Below, piece by piece: positions 37,205 through 47,053 of a stretch of DNA of 64,000 nt. Both the position numbers and the translations under genes were made by a program. This DNA comes from Asticcacaulis sp. AND118. GTDB lineage: Bacteria > Pseudomonadota > Alphaproteobacteria > Caulobacterales > Caulobacteraceae. Each line of letters opens with the position of its first letter. Position 1 is the stretch's first letter. Under the pieces are notes generated by a model. That model did not search any database, was not told the origin of the DNA, and saw only the letters and a list, made by a program, of their open reading frames with translations. Where the stretch lies: assembly GCF_020535245.1 (NCBI RefSeq), contig NZ_CP084911.1, positions 535,001 through 599,000 on the forward strand, written 5' to 3'.

Positions 37205-39526
37205 TCAGCCGTGGCGGAGCTGTTCGATCTCGGCGGCCATGCGCGCCAGGAAGGCCTTGGCGTCCATGGGGCGGGCAATGTAATAGCCCTGACCCATATC
37301 GCAGCCCATGCGCGTCAGCAGCGACAGCACTTGCAGTGTCTCGATGCCTTCGGCCACGGCCTTCATGCCCAGCGCGTGGGCCAATTGGATGGTCGACTTC
37401 ATCACGGCGCGATCGGCCTTGTTGTCGCAGATGTCCTGCGTGAAGCGGCGATCGATCTTCAGTTCCGTCGCCGGGATCTTGCGCAGATATTCCAGCGTCG
37501 ACAGGGCGGTGCCGTAGTCGTCGATCGACAGGCCTATGCCCATGGCGCGGAATTCGGCCATCAGCAGGCTGGGCATCTCGTTCTGCGCGATGGCGTGGGT
37601 TTCGGTCACTTCGAGGATCAGGCACGTCGGCGGCACCTGATGGCGGTCGATGGCGGCCTTGACCATGTCCATGATGGCGCGCGAGCCGAGCAGGCTGGGC
37701 GAGATGTTCACCGAGATGCGGAATTCCGGCTTGTTGACCAGCACCGTCTTGGCGACCTTAAGCGCGTCGTTGAGCACGAAGTCGGTCAGGCGGTCGATGC
37801 GTCCGTGGCGCTCGGCCATTTCGACGAATTCCAGCGGGCTGACGGGGCCGCGCGTCTCGTGCGTCCAGCGCACCAGCGCCTCTGCGCCCAGCAGTTCCTT
37901 GCTGTAGAGGTCCATCTTGGGCTGATAGGCGACCCAGATCTTGCCGGCATTGAGCGCATCGTCCAGTTCGCCCAGCAGCGACAGGTTCCATTCCTTCTCG
38001 CTGATCTGCGACGGATCGTGCAGACGCCAGCGCGTCCCGTCCTGTTCGGCGGAGTGGGCGGCGGCCAGCGCGCTGGTCAGGCGGTGCGACACGGGCAGGG
38101 TGAACTCGCGGTCCACGCCGAAGGAGATATCGACGTCGAAGGAGTTGCGCGCGAAACGGATGGGGCTGCGGAAGATGACGTGCAGGGCGGTGAACTGCTC
38201 GATCAGCAGGTCGTGGTCGTAGAGGTTCGACAGCCAGAAGAAGTTGCCGTCGTCGCCGTGATAGAGCTGCGCGCCGCCGGCGCCCAGTTCGAGACGCGCG
38301 ACGATTTCCTTGACCAGCAGGCGCTCCGCTTCCGGCGGCAGAGCGCTGACCATTTCGGCGTAGCGGCGGATGCGCGCGGCGACCAGTTGACGCCCGTCGA
38401 GGCGGTCTTCGTGGCGGATGGCGTTAGGCGTATAGAGGCCGGACACGGGGTTGATGGTGCCGCCCTTCTTTTCCTGCGCGCCGAAGCGACGCCAAAGGCC
38501 ATAGACGCCGGTCAGGAAGAGCAGGGTGACGCCGCCCATAATGTCAGCGAAGATATTGAAGCGCTCCAGCACACCCGGCACGATCAGCAGCACGGCTATG
38601 GCCCCTGCCAGCAGCAAAGGCTTGCCGCCTTTCAGGCGCGGGCTAAGCAGGGCGGCAGCCGTCAGCGCGGACAGCAGCCACGCGGGCAGCCAGCCGAGCT
38701 GCAGCGGGCGGCCGTGCTTCAGGGTTTCCGCGCCCATGACGACGACGGTGGCGGCGGGCGATTTGTGGCCCTGACCCAGGACGCGCATCTGCTCGCCCAG
38801 GCTGGGGGCATTAAAGCCGACGATGACATCCTTGCCCTTCAGTTCGCCGGGCGCGATCTTGCCGCTCAGCACGTCGGCGGCGCTGGCATAGGGTACGGTG
38901 CTGGAATCGAAGGCGTAGTTGATCGGGAATTTTTGCTGGGTGTCGCCATACACGCCCGACAAGACCGACTCGATGGAGTCGAGGGCCTGCCCCTCGACAT
39001 TGGTCTTGTACGGCACGGAGGTGAAGCCGCCCCAGAAGGCGACCATGCGCACCAGTGAGACGGTCTGCGCGTCTTCGCGCAGGCGCTCCGGCGGCAGGAC
39101 GTAACGGGTGCGTTTGCGGCCGAGGCGATAATCGGCCTTGGCCGAGACGAAGACCTGATCCGGATGACGGGCGAAAGTTTCGGCCAGCAGATTGTTCTGG
39201 GTTTCGCCCTGATCGGTCAGCGGCGTCATATAGAAGACGCGTCTGGCGCCGTCGGTGAACAGACGATCGGTCAGGCCGGCCATATGGGCGTGCTTCCACG
39301 GCCAGGGGCCAAGGGCGGACAGGGCCGGATCATCGACGCCGACCACGACGATTTCGCCGCTGACGGGCATCTTCTGAAAGGAATTGCGCGCGGCGCGCAG
39401 GAAAAGTTCCAGCGGCTGACCCGCTTCGATCACGGTCAGCAGAACAGAAAGAGCCAGCAGCACAATAAGGGCGCCCGATTTGCGGATGCGGTCCTTAAGC
39501 GAAGTCGCGGCGTTGGGTGACGTCAT
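37205..39526 (-). CDS. CHASE2 sensor with C-terminal EAL phosphodiesterase domain
   Basis: A 773-aa membrane sensor. One membrane segment (~18-36) is followed by an extracytoplasmic CHASE2 domain (~40-280: VVVGVDDPALSALGPWPW, VIVGFNAPSLGEQ), then three closely spaced membrane helices (~285-360). A degenerate GGDEF-like region around 400-500 has HGDDGNFFW in place of the active site. The EAL domain (~515-765) has the usual catalytic residues: GAEALVRW, SVNIS, LEVTE, SIDDYG, LKID, AEGIE and MGQGYY. It is predicted to hydrolyse c-di-GMP in response to an external signal. Loop 6 reads DDYGTALSTL rather than DDFGTGYSSL. Confidence 0.9.
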   Translation of the reverse strand: MTSPNAATSLKDRIRKSGALIVLLALSVLLTVIEAGQPLELFLRAARNSFQKMPVSGEIVVVGVDDPALSALGPWPWKHAHMAGLTDRLFTDGARRVFYMTPLTDQGETQNNLLAETFARHPDQVFVSAKADYRLGRKRTRYVLPPERLREDAQTVSLVRMVAFWGGFTSVPYKTNVEGQALDSIESVLSGVYGDTQQKFPINYAFDSSTVPYASAADVLSGKIAPGELKGKDVIVGFNAPSLGEQMRVLGQGHKSPAATVVVMGAETLKHGRPLQLGWLPAWLLSALTAAALLSPRLKGGKPLLLAGAIAVLLIVPGVLERFNIFADIMGGVTLLFLTGVYGLWRRFGAQEKKGGTINPVSGLYTPNAIRHEDRLDGRQLVAARIRRYAEMVSALPPEAERLLVKEIVARLELGAGGAQLYHGDDGNFFWLSNLYDHDLLIEQFTALHVIFRSPIRFARNSFDVDISFGVDREFTLPVSHRLTSALAAAHSAEQDGTRWRLHDPSQISEKEWNLSLLGELDDALNAGKIWVAYQPKMDLYSKELLGAEALVRWTHETRGPVSPLEFVEMAERHGRIDRLTDFVLNDALKVAKTVLVNKPEFRISVNISPSLLGSRAIMDMVKAAIDRHQVPPTCLILEVTETHAIAQNEMPSLLMAEFRAMGIGLSIDDYGTALSTLEYLRKIPATELKIDRRFTQDICDNKADRAVMKSTIQLAHALGMKAVAEGIETLQVLSLLTRMGCDMGQGYYIARPMDAKAFLARMAAEIEQLRHG

Positions 39527-39906
39527 GATTCAATACCTCGGCCCGGTCACGCTAACGTCAATGTGTTAGTATTTTCCAAATGTTGTGGAATTTTTCGAGT
39601 GGAAAGCGAATATTCACGATTGGTTAACCATAATTATTGCTGTCAGTCGCGATGTAGTGTCTCTTTATTGCGCGTTTCGGGTGAAACTAGTCTTGCGATG
39701 TGAGATCGTGCGGTGGTTTATGGCCTTAGGCTCGGGGCGGAAGCAGCGCGGTTAATCTGTTGTAGTATCGATGCCACAGTCGGGCTTATTGACAGACAAA
39801 ATTGCATCGGAGCGACGGCTTGGGCGCAGGGGGCGCGTATCAGCAGCAACTTGACCCGTAAGGGTTTGACGGCCTTTGCGTAAATAAAGACAAAGAAATT
39901 TCACAG
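39527..39906. other. Intergenic region upstream of TonB receptor and CHASE2-EAL genes
   Basis: 380 AT-richer bases between divergent genes; no gene is seen. It contains the palindrome TGGTTAACCA (39621-39630), which includes a TTAACCAT CtrA-type half-site, and GCGAATATTCAC (39606-39617), which resembles the palindrome upstream of the heme oxygenase gene. A TTGACA at 39789 is a possible -35 without a clear -10. Confidence 0.55.
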
Positions 39907-42255
39907 ATGAAAATGCCTCCCCTCAATGCCTCTCTTTTACTGGCGACCAGCGCCCTGACTCTGGTGTTGGCCGCGCCGGCTTCGGCTCAAAGCGCTGCGC
40001 CCGCCGCGCCAACGCCGCAACGCCAGGCCGCCGCACAGAAGCCGGCGCAGCCCTCTCCGGAAGACACCAGGGTCCCGGCCAAGCCAGCGGACGCTTCGAA
40101 CGCAGGTGCGGGCGAAGCCGTAGAAACCGTTACGGTTACTGGTACGCGACCAACCTCGAAAATCGACCGGGATATCTACGACCCTAAGAACGACCCGGAA
40201 ACGCCCGTTTCGAGTGCGGCCGACGCCCTGAATAAGGCGCCGGGTGTCAGCGTCGATGCCGAGGGTAACGTGACCTTACGCGGGAATTCCGGCGTACAGG
40301 TGCTGATCGACGGTAAGCCTTCGGCCATGATGCAGGGCGATTTCCGTGCGTCGACCCTCCAGTCTATGGCTGCCGGCGATATCGACTCTATTGAAGTCAT
40401 GACCAACCCTTCGGCGCAGTTCGGCGCGGAAGGCAGCGCTGGCATCATCAATCTGGTGATGCGTCGAGATCGACGTCCGGGCAAGACTCTGCAGATCAAT
40501 ACGGCTGTCGGCAATGATGATCGCTACAATGCCGCGATCAACGGCGCGTATAACACCGGAAAGGTGACTTTTCAGAGTGGCCTGACGGTGCGCCGCGACG
40601 GTCGCGACGGGGAAGACACTTCGTTCCAAGAGCGCCTGAACGGAACCAACTCCACGCGCGAAGACCGTACCGGAAACCGCCGCGGACGCAACAACAGCTA
40701 CGGCGTGGTTGCAGGGGCCGAATTCAATCTCAACGAAAAAGACACGGCCGGCATGCAGTTTCAGGTCGGTAAGAATGATGGCGAGAACGAGTCCATGCGC
40801 CGGACAACGTCGACGGGGGCATCAGCCTACACATCCGCCATTCAAAATCTCAGCGAAAATCAGAACGACACCTATTCGGCGCGTTTCAACTTCTCGCATA
40901 ATGGCGACCTTGAGCGCGAGAATTTCAAAGCCGATGTGCGCCTGTCACGGGCTGACAGCAACGGCATTCAGTATGTCGATGAAGACTATGACTATATTTC
41001 GGGCACGCCGAGGGAAGATCGCCGTTATCGTCAGTTCAACGATCAGTCAAGCCGTAATATCGATGTAAGTTGGGACTATAACCGTCCCTTTGCCGGCGGC
41101 GAGTTGGTGGTCGGTATGGAGTTCGACATCAGCGAAACCGCTTTCGATAACCGCCGTTTCAATATCGATAAGACGAGCAATGTCTCGACCCTCGATACGC
41201 GATTGACCAATATGTTCGAATTGGATCAGGACGAGTCGGAAGCCTATATCACCTATCAGCGCGCCCTAGGGGACAAGTGGACGGTGCTGGGTGGTCTGCG
41301 CGCCGAAAACACGACGGTAACGATCAACCAGAAAACGACCAGCATCTATCGTGAAAACCGCTACACCAAGGTACACCCTAGCCTGACGGTACAATATATG
41401 CTGTCGGAACGCGGCAAGCTGAAATTCAGCTATTCCAAGCGTATCCGCCGTCCGCAGGCCAATGATCTCAATCCGTTCATTGTGTATAATGACGAACGCA
41501 ATGCGCGTTCGGGCAATCCTAACCTGCTGCCGGAGCAAACCCATTCCTACGAACTGGGTTACGAATATAATCAGCGCAGCAAGGGGCTCACCTTTCAAGC
41601 CAAGCTTTTCCACCGTAAGTCCGAAGACATCTTTGTTAGCCGCAGCAGCTTCATCGACAATAACGTCCTGTTGACGACCCGCGAGAATGGCGGGGAAGGC
41701 ACAGCAACAGGCATCGATCTCAACTTCAACGCCAAGCTGGGCAGCAAGCTCGATCTGAATCTGCAAAGCGTGGTCAGCCAGAATGAGCAGCCGCGTCGCT
41801 TCGGTTCGGCAGAAGGCGCTGTCGACAAGGCAAATTCCGTCAACGGGCGGGCCCGTGTAACCTACCGCGTTACACCGAAGGACACTCTGACCGCCATGAT
41901 CAACGCACGCGGTAAGGAACTGACGGGGCAGGGCTATCGCGAACCGACCTACTTCACGATGATGAGCTATCGTCATAAGTTCAATAACCGCTATTCTATG
42001 ACGTTCAACATCACCGATCCGTTCGAGATCAACAAGAACGTTACGATTACCGACACCGATACCATCAAGGCGCGCTCCGAAAGCAATGGCGGCGGCCGGG
42101 TCTTCTATATCGGCCTGCAGATCACGCCTTTCGCCCGCATTGGCGGACCATCGTCTGATCAGCCGCAGGACGGTCCGCGTATGCGGCAAGGCGGCATGCG
42201 CGAGGGGGGGAACTGGGGCGGTGGCGGAGGCAATGGCCCCGGCGGCGGTTTCTGA
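39907..42255 (+). CDS. TonB-dependent outer-membrane receptor with Gly-rich C-terminal tail
   Basis: A 782-aa receptor. It has a signal peptide (~1-28, ending ASAQS), a ~45-residue Ala/Pro-rich spacer, a TonB-box-like ETVTVTGTRP, a plug domain (ALNKAPGVSVDAEGNVTLRG, VLIDGKPSAMM, GSAGIINLVMRR) and a beta-barrel of the OMP_b-brl_3 type. The barrel ends near FYIGLQITPF. It is then followed by about 35 residues rich in Gly, Arg and Gln (MRQGGMREGG, GGGGGNGPGGGF), so the usual terminal aromatic residue is replaced by a tail that also ends in Phe. No FecI/FecR pair is adjacent and there is no STN domain. Codon third positions look less GC-rich than neighbours. The substrate is unknown. Confidence 0.9.
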   Translation: MKMPPLNASLLLATSALTLVLAAPASAQSAAPAAPTPQRQAAAQKPAQPSPEDTRVPAKPADASNAGAGEAVETVTVTGTRPTSKIDRDIYDPKNDPETPVSSAADALNKAPGVSVDAEGNVTLRGNSGVQVLIDGKPSAMMQGDFRASTLQSMAAGDIDSIEVMTNPSAQFGAEGSAGIINLVMRRDRRPGKTLQINTAVGNDDRYNAAINGAYNTGKVTFQSGLTVRRDGRDGEDTSFQERLNGTNSTREDRTGNRRGRNNSYGVVAGAEFNLNEKDTAGMQFQVGKNDGENESMRRTTSTGASAYTSAIQNLSENQNDTYSARFNFSHNGDLERENFKADVRLSRADSNGIQYVDEDYDYISGTPREDRRYRQFNDQSSRNIDVSWDYNRPFAGGELVVGMEFDISETAFDNRRFNIDKTSNVSTLDTRLTNMFELDQDESEAYITYQRALGDKWTVLGGLRAENTTVTINQKTTSIYRENRYTKVHPSLTVQYMLSERGKLKFSYSKRIRRPQANDLNPFIVYNDERNARSGNPNLLPEQTHSYELGYEYNQRSKGLTFQAKLFHRKSEDIFVSRSSFIDNNVLLTTRENGGEGTATGIDLNFNAKLGSKLDLNLQSVVSQNEQPRRFGSAEGAVDKANSVNGRARVTYRVTPKDTLTAMINARGKELTGQGYREPTYFTMMSYRHKFNNRYSMTFNITDPFEINKNVTITDTDTIKARSESNGGGRVFYIGLQITPFARIGGPSSDQPQDGPRMRQGGMREGGNWGGGGGNGPGGGF

Positions 42256-42265
42256 GTGTAAGAGA

Positions 42266-42292
42266 GGCGATGGTTGCGGCCATCGCCTTTTT
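42266..42292 (+). terminator. Rho-independent terminator after TonB receptor gene
   Basis: Perfect 8-bp stem GGCGATGG-TTGCGG-CCATCGCC followed by TTTTT, 10 bases past the stop codon. Confidence 0.92.
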
Positions 42293-42393
42293 CCTGGCCA
42301 CCATCTCCCCGGAACGCGGGAGGCAAATCGGGTTGACCCCGTGCGCGGTTACCCTCTATGGTCGGGTAAGTTTGGGGGGTAGACGGGTTTTTC

Positions 42394-43155
42394 ATGCGAG
42401 CGCCGGCCATCACGACCGAAGCCTCTGCCTCTGCGTCAGCCTCCGTGAGCGACGCAGCGCCCGCGGCGCAGGTCGCGACCGATCCCGGCAGCGTCACCGC
42501 CGCTGATGTCTCCTCCGCCGAAGCCCTGATCAAGGCCGTCAATGAAAAGGGTCTGTTGCAGACGCGCTTTTCGACGTCGCCGCCGCCCAGAGAAGCCGAT
42601 TACGGCTGGCTCAAGGGCTTTCTGGAATGGCTGGGCGATATCGGCCGGTTCTTTGGAAAATTGCTGGAGCCCATCGCGCCGATCCTGGCGTGGCTCCTCT
42701 ACCTGTTTCTGTTTGCGCTGGTCGTCCTGCTGCTGTCGCCGCTGGTGCGCGCCTTTATTGTCGGGAAGGTCGATCGCCTGTTTCAGCGCGACGGGCTGAA
42801 AGCCGATGCGCCGTGGCGACCGACCGCCGAAGCCGCCGCCGCCCTGATCGGGGAAATCGACGGCCTGGCCGAAAGGGGCGAGTACGACGAGGCGGTGCAC
42901 CTGCTGCTCAAACGCTCGGTTGCCGATCTCAACGCCTATCGCCCCGATCTGGTGCGCAAGCACTATTCGGCGCGCGATATCGGCAAGCACCCGCTGCTGC
43001 CCGAAGACGCGCGTCCGGCCTTTGCCGAAATCACTCGCTGGGCCGAAAAGAGCTTCTTTGCCGGCATACCGGTCGGGCGTGAAGGTTTCGAGGCCTGCCG
43101 CAAGGCCTATGTCGATTTCGTCTCGTCCGAACACATGCCGAAGGGAGGCCACTGA
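42394..43155 (+). CDS. DUF4129 domain membrane protein
   Basis: A 253-aa protein, first gene of a six-gene operon. A low-complexity Ser/Ala N-terminus is followed by an amphipathic stretch and one strong membrane segment (~90-120). The cytosolic C-terminal DUF4129 domain follows (LLKRSVADLNAYRPDLVRKHYSARDIG, WAEKSFFAGIPVGREGFEACRKAY). DUF4129 proteins commonly accompany MoxR ATPases and DUF58 proteins. The stop overlaps the next start (TGATG). No signal peptide is seen. Confidence 0.82.
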   Translation: MRAPAITTEASASASASVSDAAPAAQVATDPGSVTAADVSSAEALIKAVNEKGLLQTRFSTSPPPREADYGWLKGFLEWLGDIGRFFGKLLEPIAPILAWLLYLFLFALVVLLLSPLVRAFIVGKVDRLFQRDGLKADAPWRPTAEAAAALIGEIDGLAERGEYDEAVHLLLKRSVADLNAYRPDLVRKHYSARDIGKHPLLPEDARPAFAEITRWAEKSFFAGIPVGREGFEACRKAYVDFVSSEHMPKGGH

Positions 43156-44789
43156 TGCGCCTGCCCTTCATCAAGAGGAATCTGCCGCCGGTCAGCCACT
43201 TCCTGCCGCTGATCGTCGGGGTGCTGATTGCCGGTCTGTTCCTGATGGTCGGGCTGGTGCTGATCACGCCGCATCTGGAGCCGGCCGGTCGCGGGCAGGC
43301 GGCTAATGTAACCGGCTATTCGGCGCAAGGTTTCAAGGGCTTACGCGACGTTCTTGAGGCAAAGGGCTATCGCACGACCCTGTCGCGTCAGGCCGCCGGT
43401 CCGCAGGCCAGGAGCGATCTGGTCATCGTCACCCTCGATTCCGACGCGGCCCTGTTCAACACCGATCCCGAATATACCGAACCGCAGCCGGTGCCGGAGG
43501 AGGGGGCGTCCTCAACGTCCGGCGTTCAGGCGTCCAGTGTTCAGGCGTCCAGTGTTCAGGCGTCCAGTGTTCAGGCGTCCGGCGCCACATCGGTCTCTTC
43601 GTCGTCTTCGTTCGATTCGTCCGCCATGGCGGAAAAGGTCAAGCAGGCGCAGGCCGAAGCCTCGGCTTCACGCGCGTCGCAGGATGCGTCCTCGACCTCG
43701 GTTCGGGCCGACGCGCCGGCTAAGGATGAGGACTATTGGCCGACCCCCAGCGCCGAAAAATCCGAACGCCTGCTGTATAAGCCCGTCGGCAAGGTCGTAC
43801 TGGTCGTCGCGCCGAAATGGGCGGCGCGCCCCATGCCGTCACATCCGCGCTGGGATATAGATCCGAACTTCCAACGGCCCAGCCAGGTCTTTTCGCAACT
43901 GACGCTTCTGTCGCCTGTGCAGAAGCAGGCGATGCGCGAAGACGGCGAAACGCGCTACCGTATCACCTATCAACGATTGAATTACGGTCTCGGCCGCGCG
44001 CCGATGGCCAAATACAAATCCTATGCGCTGGTGCCTGCGGCGGGGCAATCGACAATCACCAAGGCCTATACCAGCGGACGCATTCGCGGCCTGCAATCGC
44101 TGACCGGCCCGAACCTGACGCCTCTGCTGCTGGGGCCGGACGGTGAGGTGCTCTTGTCGCGCGTCAATCCCATGCCCGGCGAAAAGCCGTTCAGCACGCC
44201 GGTCTATCTGCTCAGCGAGCCGGACCTGATGGACAATCAGATGCTGGCTGACGCCGAGCGCGTGGCGGGCGCTTTGTCAATCATTGAGGCGATTGCGCCC
44301 GGCGCGAAGAGCGTCGCCTTCGATATCACCTTCAACGATCTGGCCTACGAGCAGGACCTGCTGCACCACGTGGCGCGCGCGCCGTTCATCGGCGTGCCTC
44401 TGGCGCTGCTGGTGCTGGCTCTGGCCATGCTGTGGTCGGCCTGTTCGCGCTTCGGCCCGGCGCATGATCCGTCGACCGACACGCCGCACGGTCGCGGTGT
44501 CACTGTGCTGGCCGACAATGCCGCGCGCCTGATCGCCAAGGCGGGACGTGAACCGAAGCTGGCCCCGGCCTATGCCCAACTGGTCCGTGATCAGGCCCTG
44601 AAAGCGCTCGGCCTCAACCGCCACAGCGCCGCGCCGGACGATCTGGCCGAACGCCTGAGCGAAAAGCACAATACCCCGGAACGCTACAGCACCCTCAGGG
44701 CCGAGGCGGACCGTATTTCCAATCCCATGCAACTTCTGACCTGGGCGCGCCGTCTGCACGCCTGGAAGCACCAGATAACGGAGCGCTAG
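43155..44789 (+). CDS. DUF4350-type membrane protein with VQASS tandem repeat
   Basis: A 544-aa protein with an N-terminal membrane segment (~16-38), a periplasmic/extracytoplasmic region, a second membrane segment (~412-435, IGVPLALLVLALAMLWSAC), and a cytosolic tail. The GYSAQGFKGLRDVLEAKGY and DLVIVTLDSD blocks match the DUF4350 (GATase-like) pattern in MoxR operons. A Ser/Ala-rich insert around residues 115-190 carries a four-unit VQASS repeat. It is second in the operon, with a one-base overlap upstream and the MoxR gene immediately after its stop. Confidence 0.82.
   Translation: MRLPFIKRNLPPVSHFLPLIVGVLIAGLFLMVGLVLITPHLEPAGRGQAANVTGYSAQGFKGLRDVLEAKGYRTTLSRQAAGPQARSDLVIVTLDSDAALFNTDPEYTEPQPVPEEGASSTSGVQASSVQASSVQASSVQASGATSVSSSSSFDSSAMAEKVKQAQAEASASRASQDASSTSVRADAPAKDEDYWPTPSAEKSERLLYKPVGKVVLVVAPKWAARPMPSHPRWDIDPNFQRPSQVFSQLTLLSPVQKQAMREDGETRYRITYQRLNYGLGRAPMAKYKSYALVPAAGQSTITKAYTSGRIRGLQSLTGPNLTPLLLGPDGEVLLSRVNPMPGEKPFSTPVYLLSEPDLMDNQMLADAERVAGALSIIEAIAPGAKSVAFDITFNDLAYEQDLLHHVARAPFIGVPLALLVLALAMLWSACSRFGPAHDPSTDTPHGRGVTVLADNAARLIAKAGREPKLAPAYAQLVRDQALKALGLNRHSAAPDDLAERLSEKHNTPERYSTLRAEADRISNPMQLLTWARRLHAWKHQITER
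43524..43583 (+). repeat. 15-bp in-frame tandem repeat
   Basis: Four units of GTTCAGGCGTCCAGT; the last differs at two bases (GGC for AGT). They encode VQASS three times and then VQASG. The three leading copies are identical at the DNA level, which implies recent slippage expansion in a low-complexity linker. Confidence 0.95.
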
Positions 44790-45746
44790 ATGCAGATTTC
44801 CGACGTTCACAGCCTGTCGGCCCGCCTCAAGGGTGAAATCGGCAAGGTCATCATCGGTCAGGCCGATACGGTCGAACTGATGCTCACCGCCCTGTTTTCC
44901 GGCGGCCATGTGCTGCTCGAAGGGCCTCCGGGCACGGCCAAGACCCTGCTGGCGCGGGCCTTCTGCCGCTCGCTGTCCTTGCGCTTCGGGCGCATCCAGT
45001 TCACGCCGGACATGCTGCCGGCGGATATTCTGGGGTCGAACCTGTTCAACTTTCAGACCTCGTCCTTCTCGCTGACCAAGGGGCCGATCTTCTGTGACCT
45101 GCTGCTGGCCGACGAAATCAACCGTACGCCGCCCAAGACGCAGGCCGCCCTGCTCGAAGCCATGCAGGAACGCAAGGTGACGCTCGACGGCACGCGCTAC
45201 GACCTGGGCGAGCGCTTCATGGTCATCGCGACTCAGAACCCGATCGAGCAGCAGGGCACCTATCCGCTGCCCGAGGCGCAACTCGACCGCTTCCTGTTCA
45301 AACACATTCTCGGCTATCCGTCGGTGTCGGAAGAACGCCGCATCATCGACGAAGCCGGCAATTCGGCGGTCACGCTCGATCCGGAACAGGCGGGCATCGA
45401 GGCGGTGCTGGACGCCGCGACCCTAGCCGAAGCCATCCGCGTGGTGACGACGGTGCGGCTGAACGACGCCAATCTCGACTATATCGTCGACCTGATCCGG
45501 GCGACGCGCGACAGCCCGGCTCTGGCCGTTGGAGCCTCGCCGCGTTCGGGGGCGCTTCTGGCGCGGGCGGCGCGGGCGCGGGCGACGCTCGACGGGCGCG
45601 ACTACGTCCTGCCCGACGACATCAAGGCCCTGTACCTGCCGTCCATGCGTCACCGCGTCCTGCTGTCGCCGTCGGCCGAGATCGAGGGGCAGAGCGTCGA
45701 CAGCGTCCTGCAGGGCCTTCTGGAGCGTATCGAGATCCCCAGATGA
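44790..45746 (+). CDS. MoxR family AAA+ ATPase
   Basis: A 318-aa AAA+ ATPase of the MoxR branch, a chaperone-like factor that works with VWA/DUF58 partners. The Walker A GPPGTAKT (45-52), Walker [10 protein letters not shown], sensor-1 region [25 protein letters not shown] and the C-terminal lid are all present. It directly follows the DUF4350 gene (0-base gap) and overlaps the DUF58 start by four bases (ATGA). Confidence 0.93.
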   Translation: MQISDVHSLSARLKGEIGKVIIGQADTVELMLTALFSGGHVLLEGPPGTAKTLLARAFCRSLSLRFGRIQFTPDMLPADILGSNLFNFQTSSFSLTKGPIFCDLLLADEINRTPPKTQAALLEAMQERKVTLDGTRYDLGERFMVIATQNPIEQQGTYPLPEAQLDRFLFKHILGYPSVSEERRIIDEAGNSAVTLDPEQAGIEAVLDAATLAEAIRVVTTVRLNDANLDYIVDLIRATRDSPALAVGASPRSGALLARAARARATLDGRDYVLPDDIKALYLPSMRHRVLLSPSAEIEGQSVDSVLQGLLERIEIPR

Positions 45747-47053
45747 TCCATCCCACCCCGCGCCTGATCCGGATACTGATCGCCTGCGTCCTTCTGGGCG
45801 CGGGGCTGGTCTTTGTCGCGCCCGTCTTCTGGTGGGCGATGCCGGTGATCATGCTGGGGTTGATGGCGCTGGCGGTGTTCGAAGGGGCCTTCGCGCCGCT
45901 GCCGTCGCATCTGGCGCTGGACATCCGCCTGCCGCGCCGCATCGGCGTCGCACGCGACCACGTCTTCGACTACGCCGTCCGGTTCAAGACCCGCGCCCCC
46001 AGCCGTCTGGAAATCCGCTGGGGGGTGTCGCCGCGACTGGAGACCCCGCAGGCCGGATTGACCCTTCTGCCCGAAGCGAGCGCTTTCAAAGGCGTTCTAT
46101 ACCTGCGCGCTTCGTCGCGCGGCAAGGCGGCGGTCGAGACGGCGCACCTGCGTTGGAGCGGCTGGCTGGGGCTGGGCTATGTGCAGAAGGTCGTCAAACT
46201 CAATGCCGAAATGGTGGTCACGCCGGATATCGAGGGCGTGCAGCAGGACGCGGCGGCGCTGTTTTCGCGCGATTCCGTCTATGGGGTGCGAGTGCAGAAC
46301 CAGTTGCACAATGGTTCCGAATACCACGCGCTGCGCGAATACGACTCGTCGCAGGATCACCGCCGCATCGACTGGCGCTCGTCGGCGCGTCACCTGAAAC
46401 TGCTGTCGCGTGAGTTTCAGACCGAGCGCAATCACCATATCGTGCTGGCCTTCGACACCGGCCGGTTGATGGGTGAGCCGCTGCTGCGCGTCAAGAAGAT
46501 CGACCGCGCCCTCTATTCCGGCCTGCTGCTGGGCTACTGCGCGCTGAAGATCGGCGACAATGTGCGCTCCTTCGCCTTTGCCGCACGACCGTACCATAAT
46601 GCGCCGCTGCTGGCCGGGACGCAGGCCTATGAGACGCTGAAGGCGCAGTTGTCGGGCCTCGACGATCTGCCGGAAGAAACCAATCACACGCTGGCCTTGG
46701 CCGATCTGGGGTCGAAGATCGCGCGGCGTTCGCTGATCGTGCTGTTCACCGACTTCATCGACGAAATCAGCGCTGACCTGATGCTCGAAGCCTTGCAGCG
46801 CCTGTCGAAGAAGCATCTTATCGTTTTCGTCGCCTTCCGCGACGAGGTGCTGGAGGGGCTGGCGGCTTCCGAGCCGCAGGGTGCCGACGACATCACCCGC
46901 GCCATTTTCGCCCGCCGCTTACTGCAACAGCGCGAGACCGTCCACGCCACCCTGCGCCGCTACGGCATTGAGGTGCTGGAACCGACGACCGAGGCCATGG
47001 CCGTGCAACTGGTGCTCAAATATCTTGAGATGAAACGGGAGGACCGTCTGTGA
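45743..47053 (+). CDS. DUF58 domain protein (VWA-like)
   Basis: A 436-aa protein with two N-terminal membrane segments (~9-45) and a DUF58 signature near the middle ([24 protein letters not shown]). A von-Willebrand-like domain follows. Its metal-site loop reads AFDTGR rather than DxSxS, so metal binding is doubtful. DUF58 proteins are the standard partners of MoxR ATPases. It overlaps both neighbours by 4 bases, evidence of translational coupling. Confidence 0.88.
   Translation: MIHPTPRLIRILIACVLLGAGLVFVAPVFWWAMPVIMLGLMALAVFEGAFAPLPSHLALDIRLPRRIGVARDHVFDYAVRFKTRAPSRLEIRWGVSPRLETPQAGLTLLPEASAFKGVLYLRASSRGKAAVETAHLRWSGWLGLGYVQKVVKLNAEMVVTPDIEGVQQDAAALFSRDSVYGVRVQNQLHNGSEYHALREYDSSQDHRRIDWRSSARHLKLLSREFQTERNHHIVLAFDTGRLMGEPLLRVKKIDRALYSGLLLGYCALKIGDNVRSFAFAARPYHNAPLLAGTQAYETLKAQLSGLDDLPEETNHTLALADLGSKIARRSLIVLFTDFIDEISADLMLEALQRLSKKHLIVFVAFRDEVLEGLAASEPQGADDITRAIFARRLLQQRETVHATLRRYGIEVLEPTTEAMAVQLVLKYLEMKREDRL

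Noticed and set aside
37184-39058. 624-codon plus-strand frame antisense to the CHASE2-EAL gene
   Set aside because: Shadow frame typical of high-GC DNA; the opposite strand encodes complete known domains.
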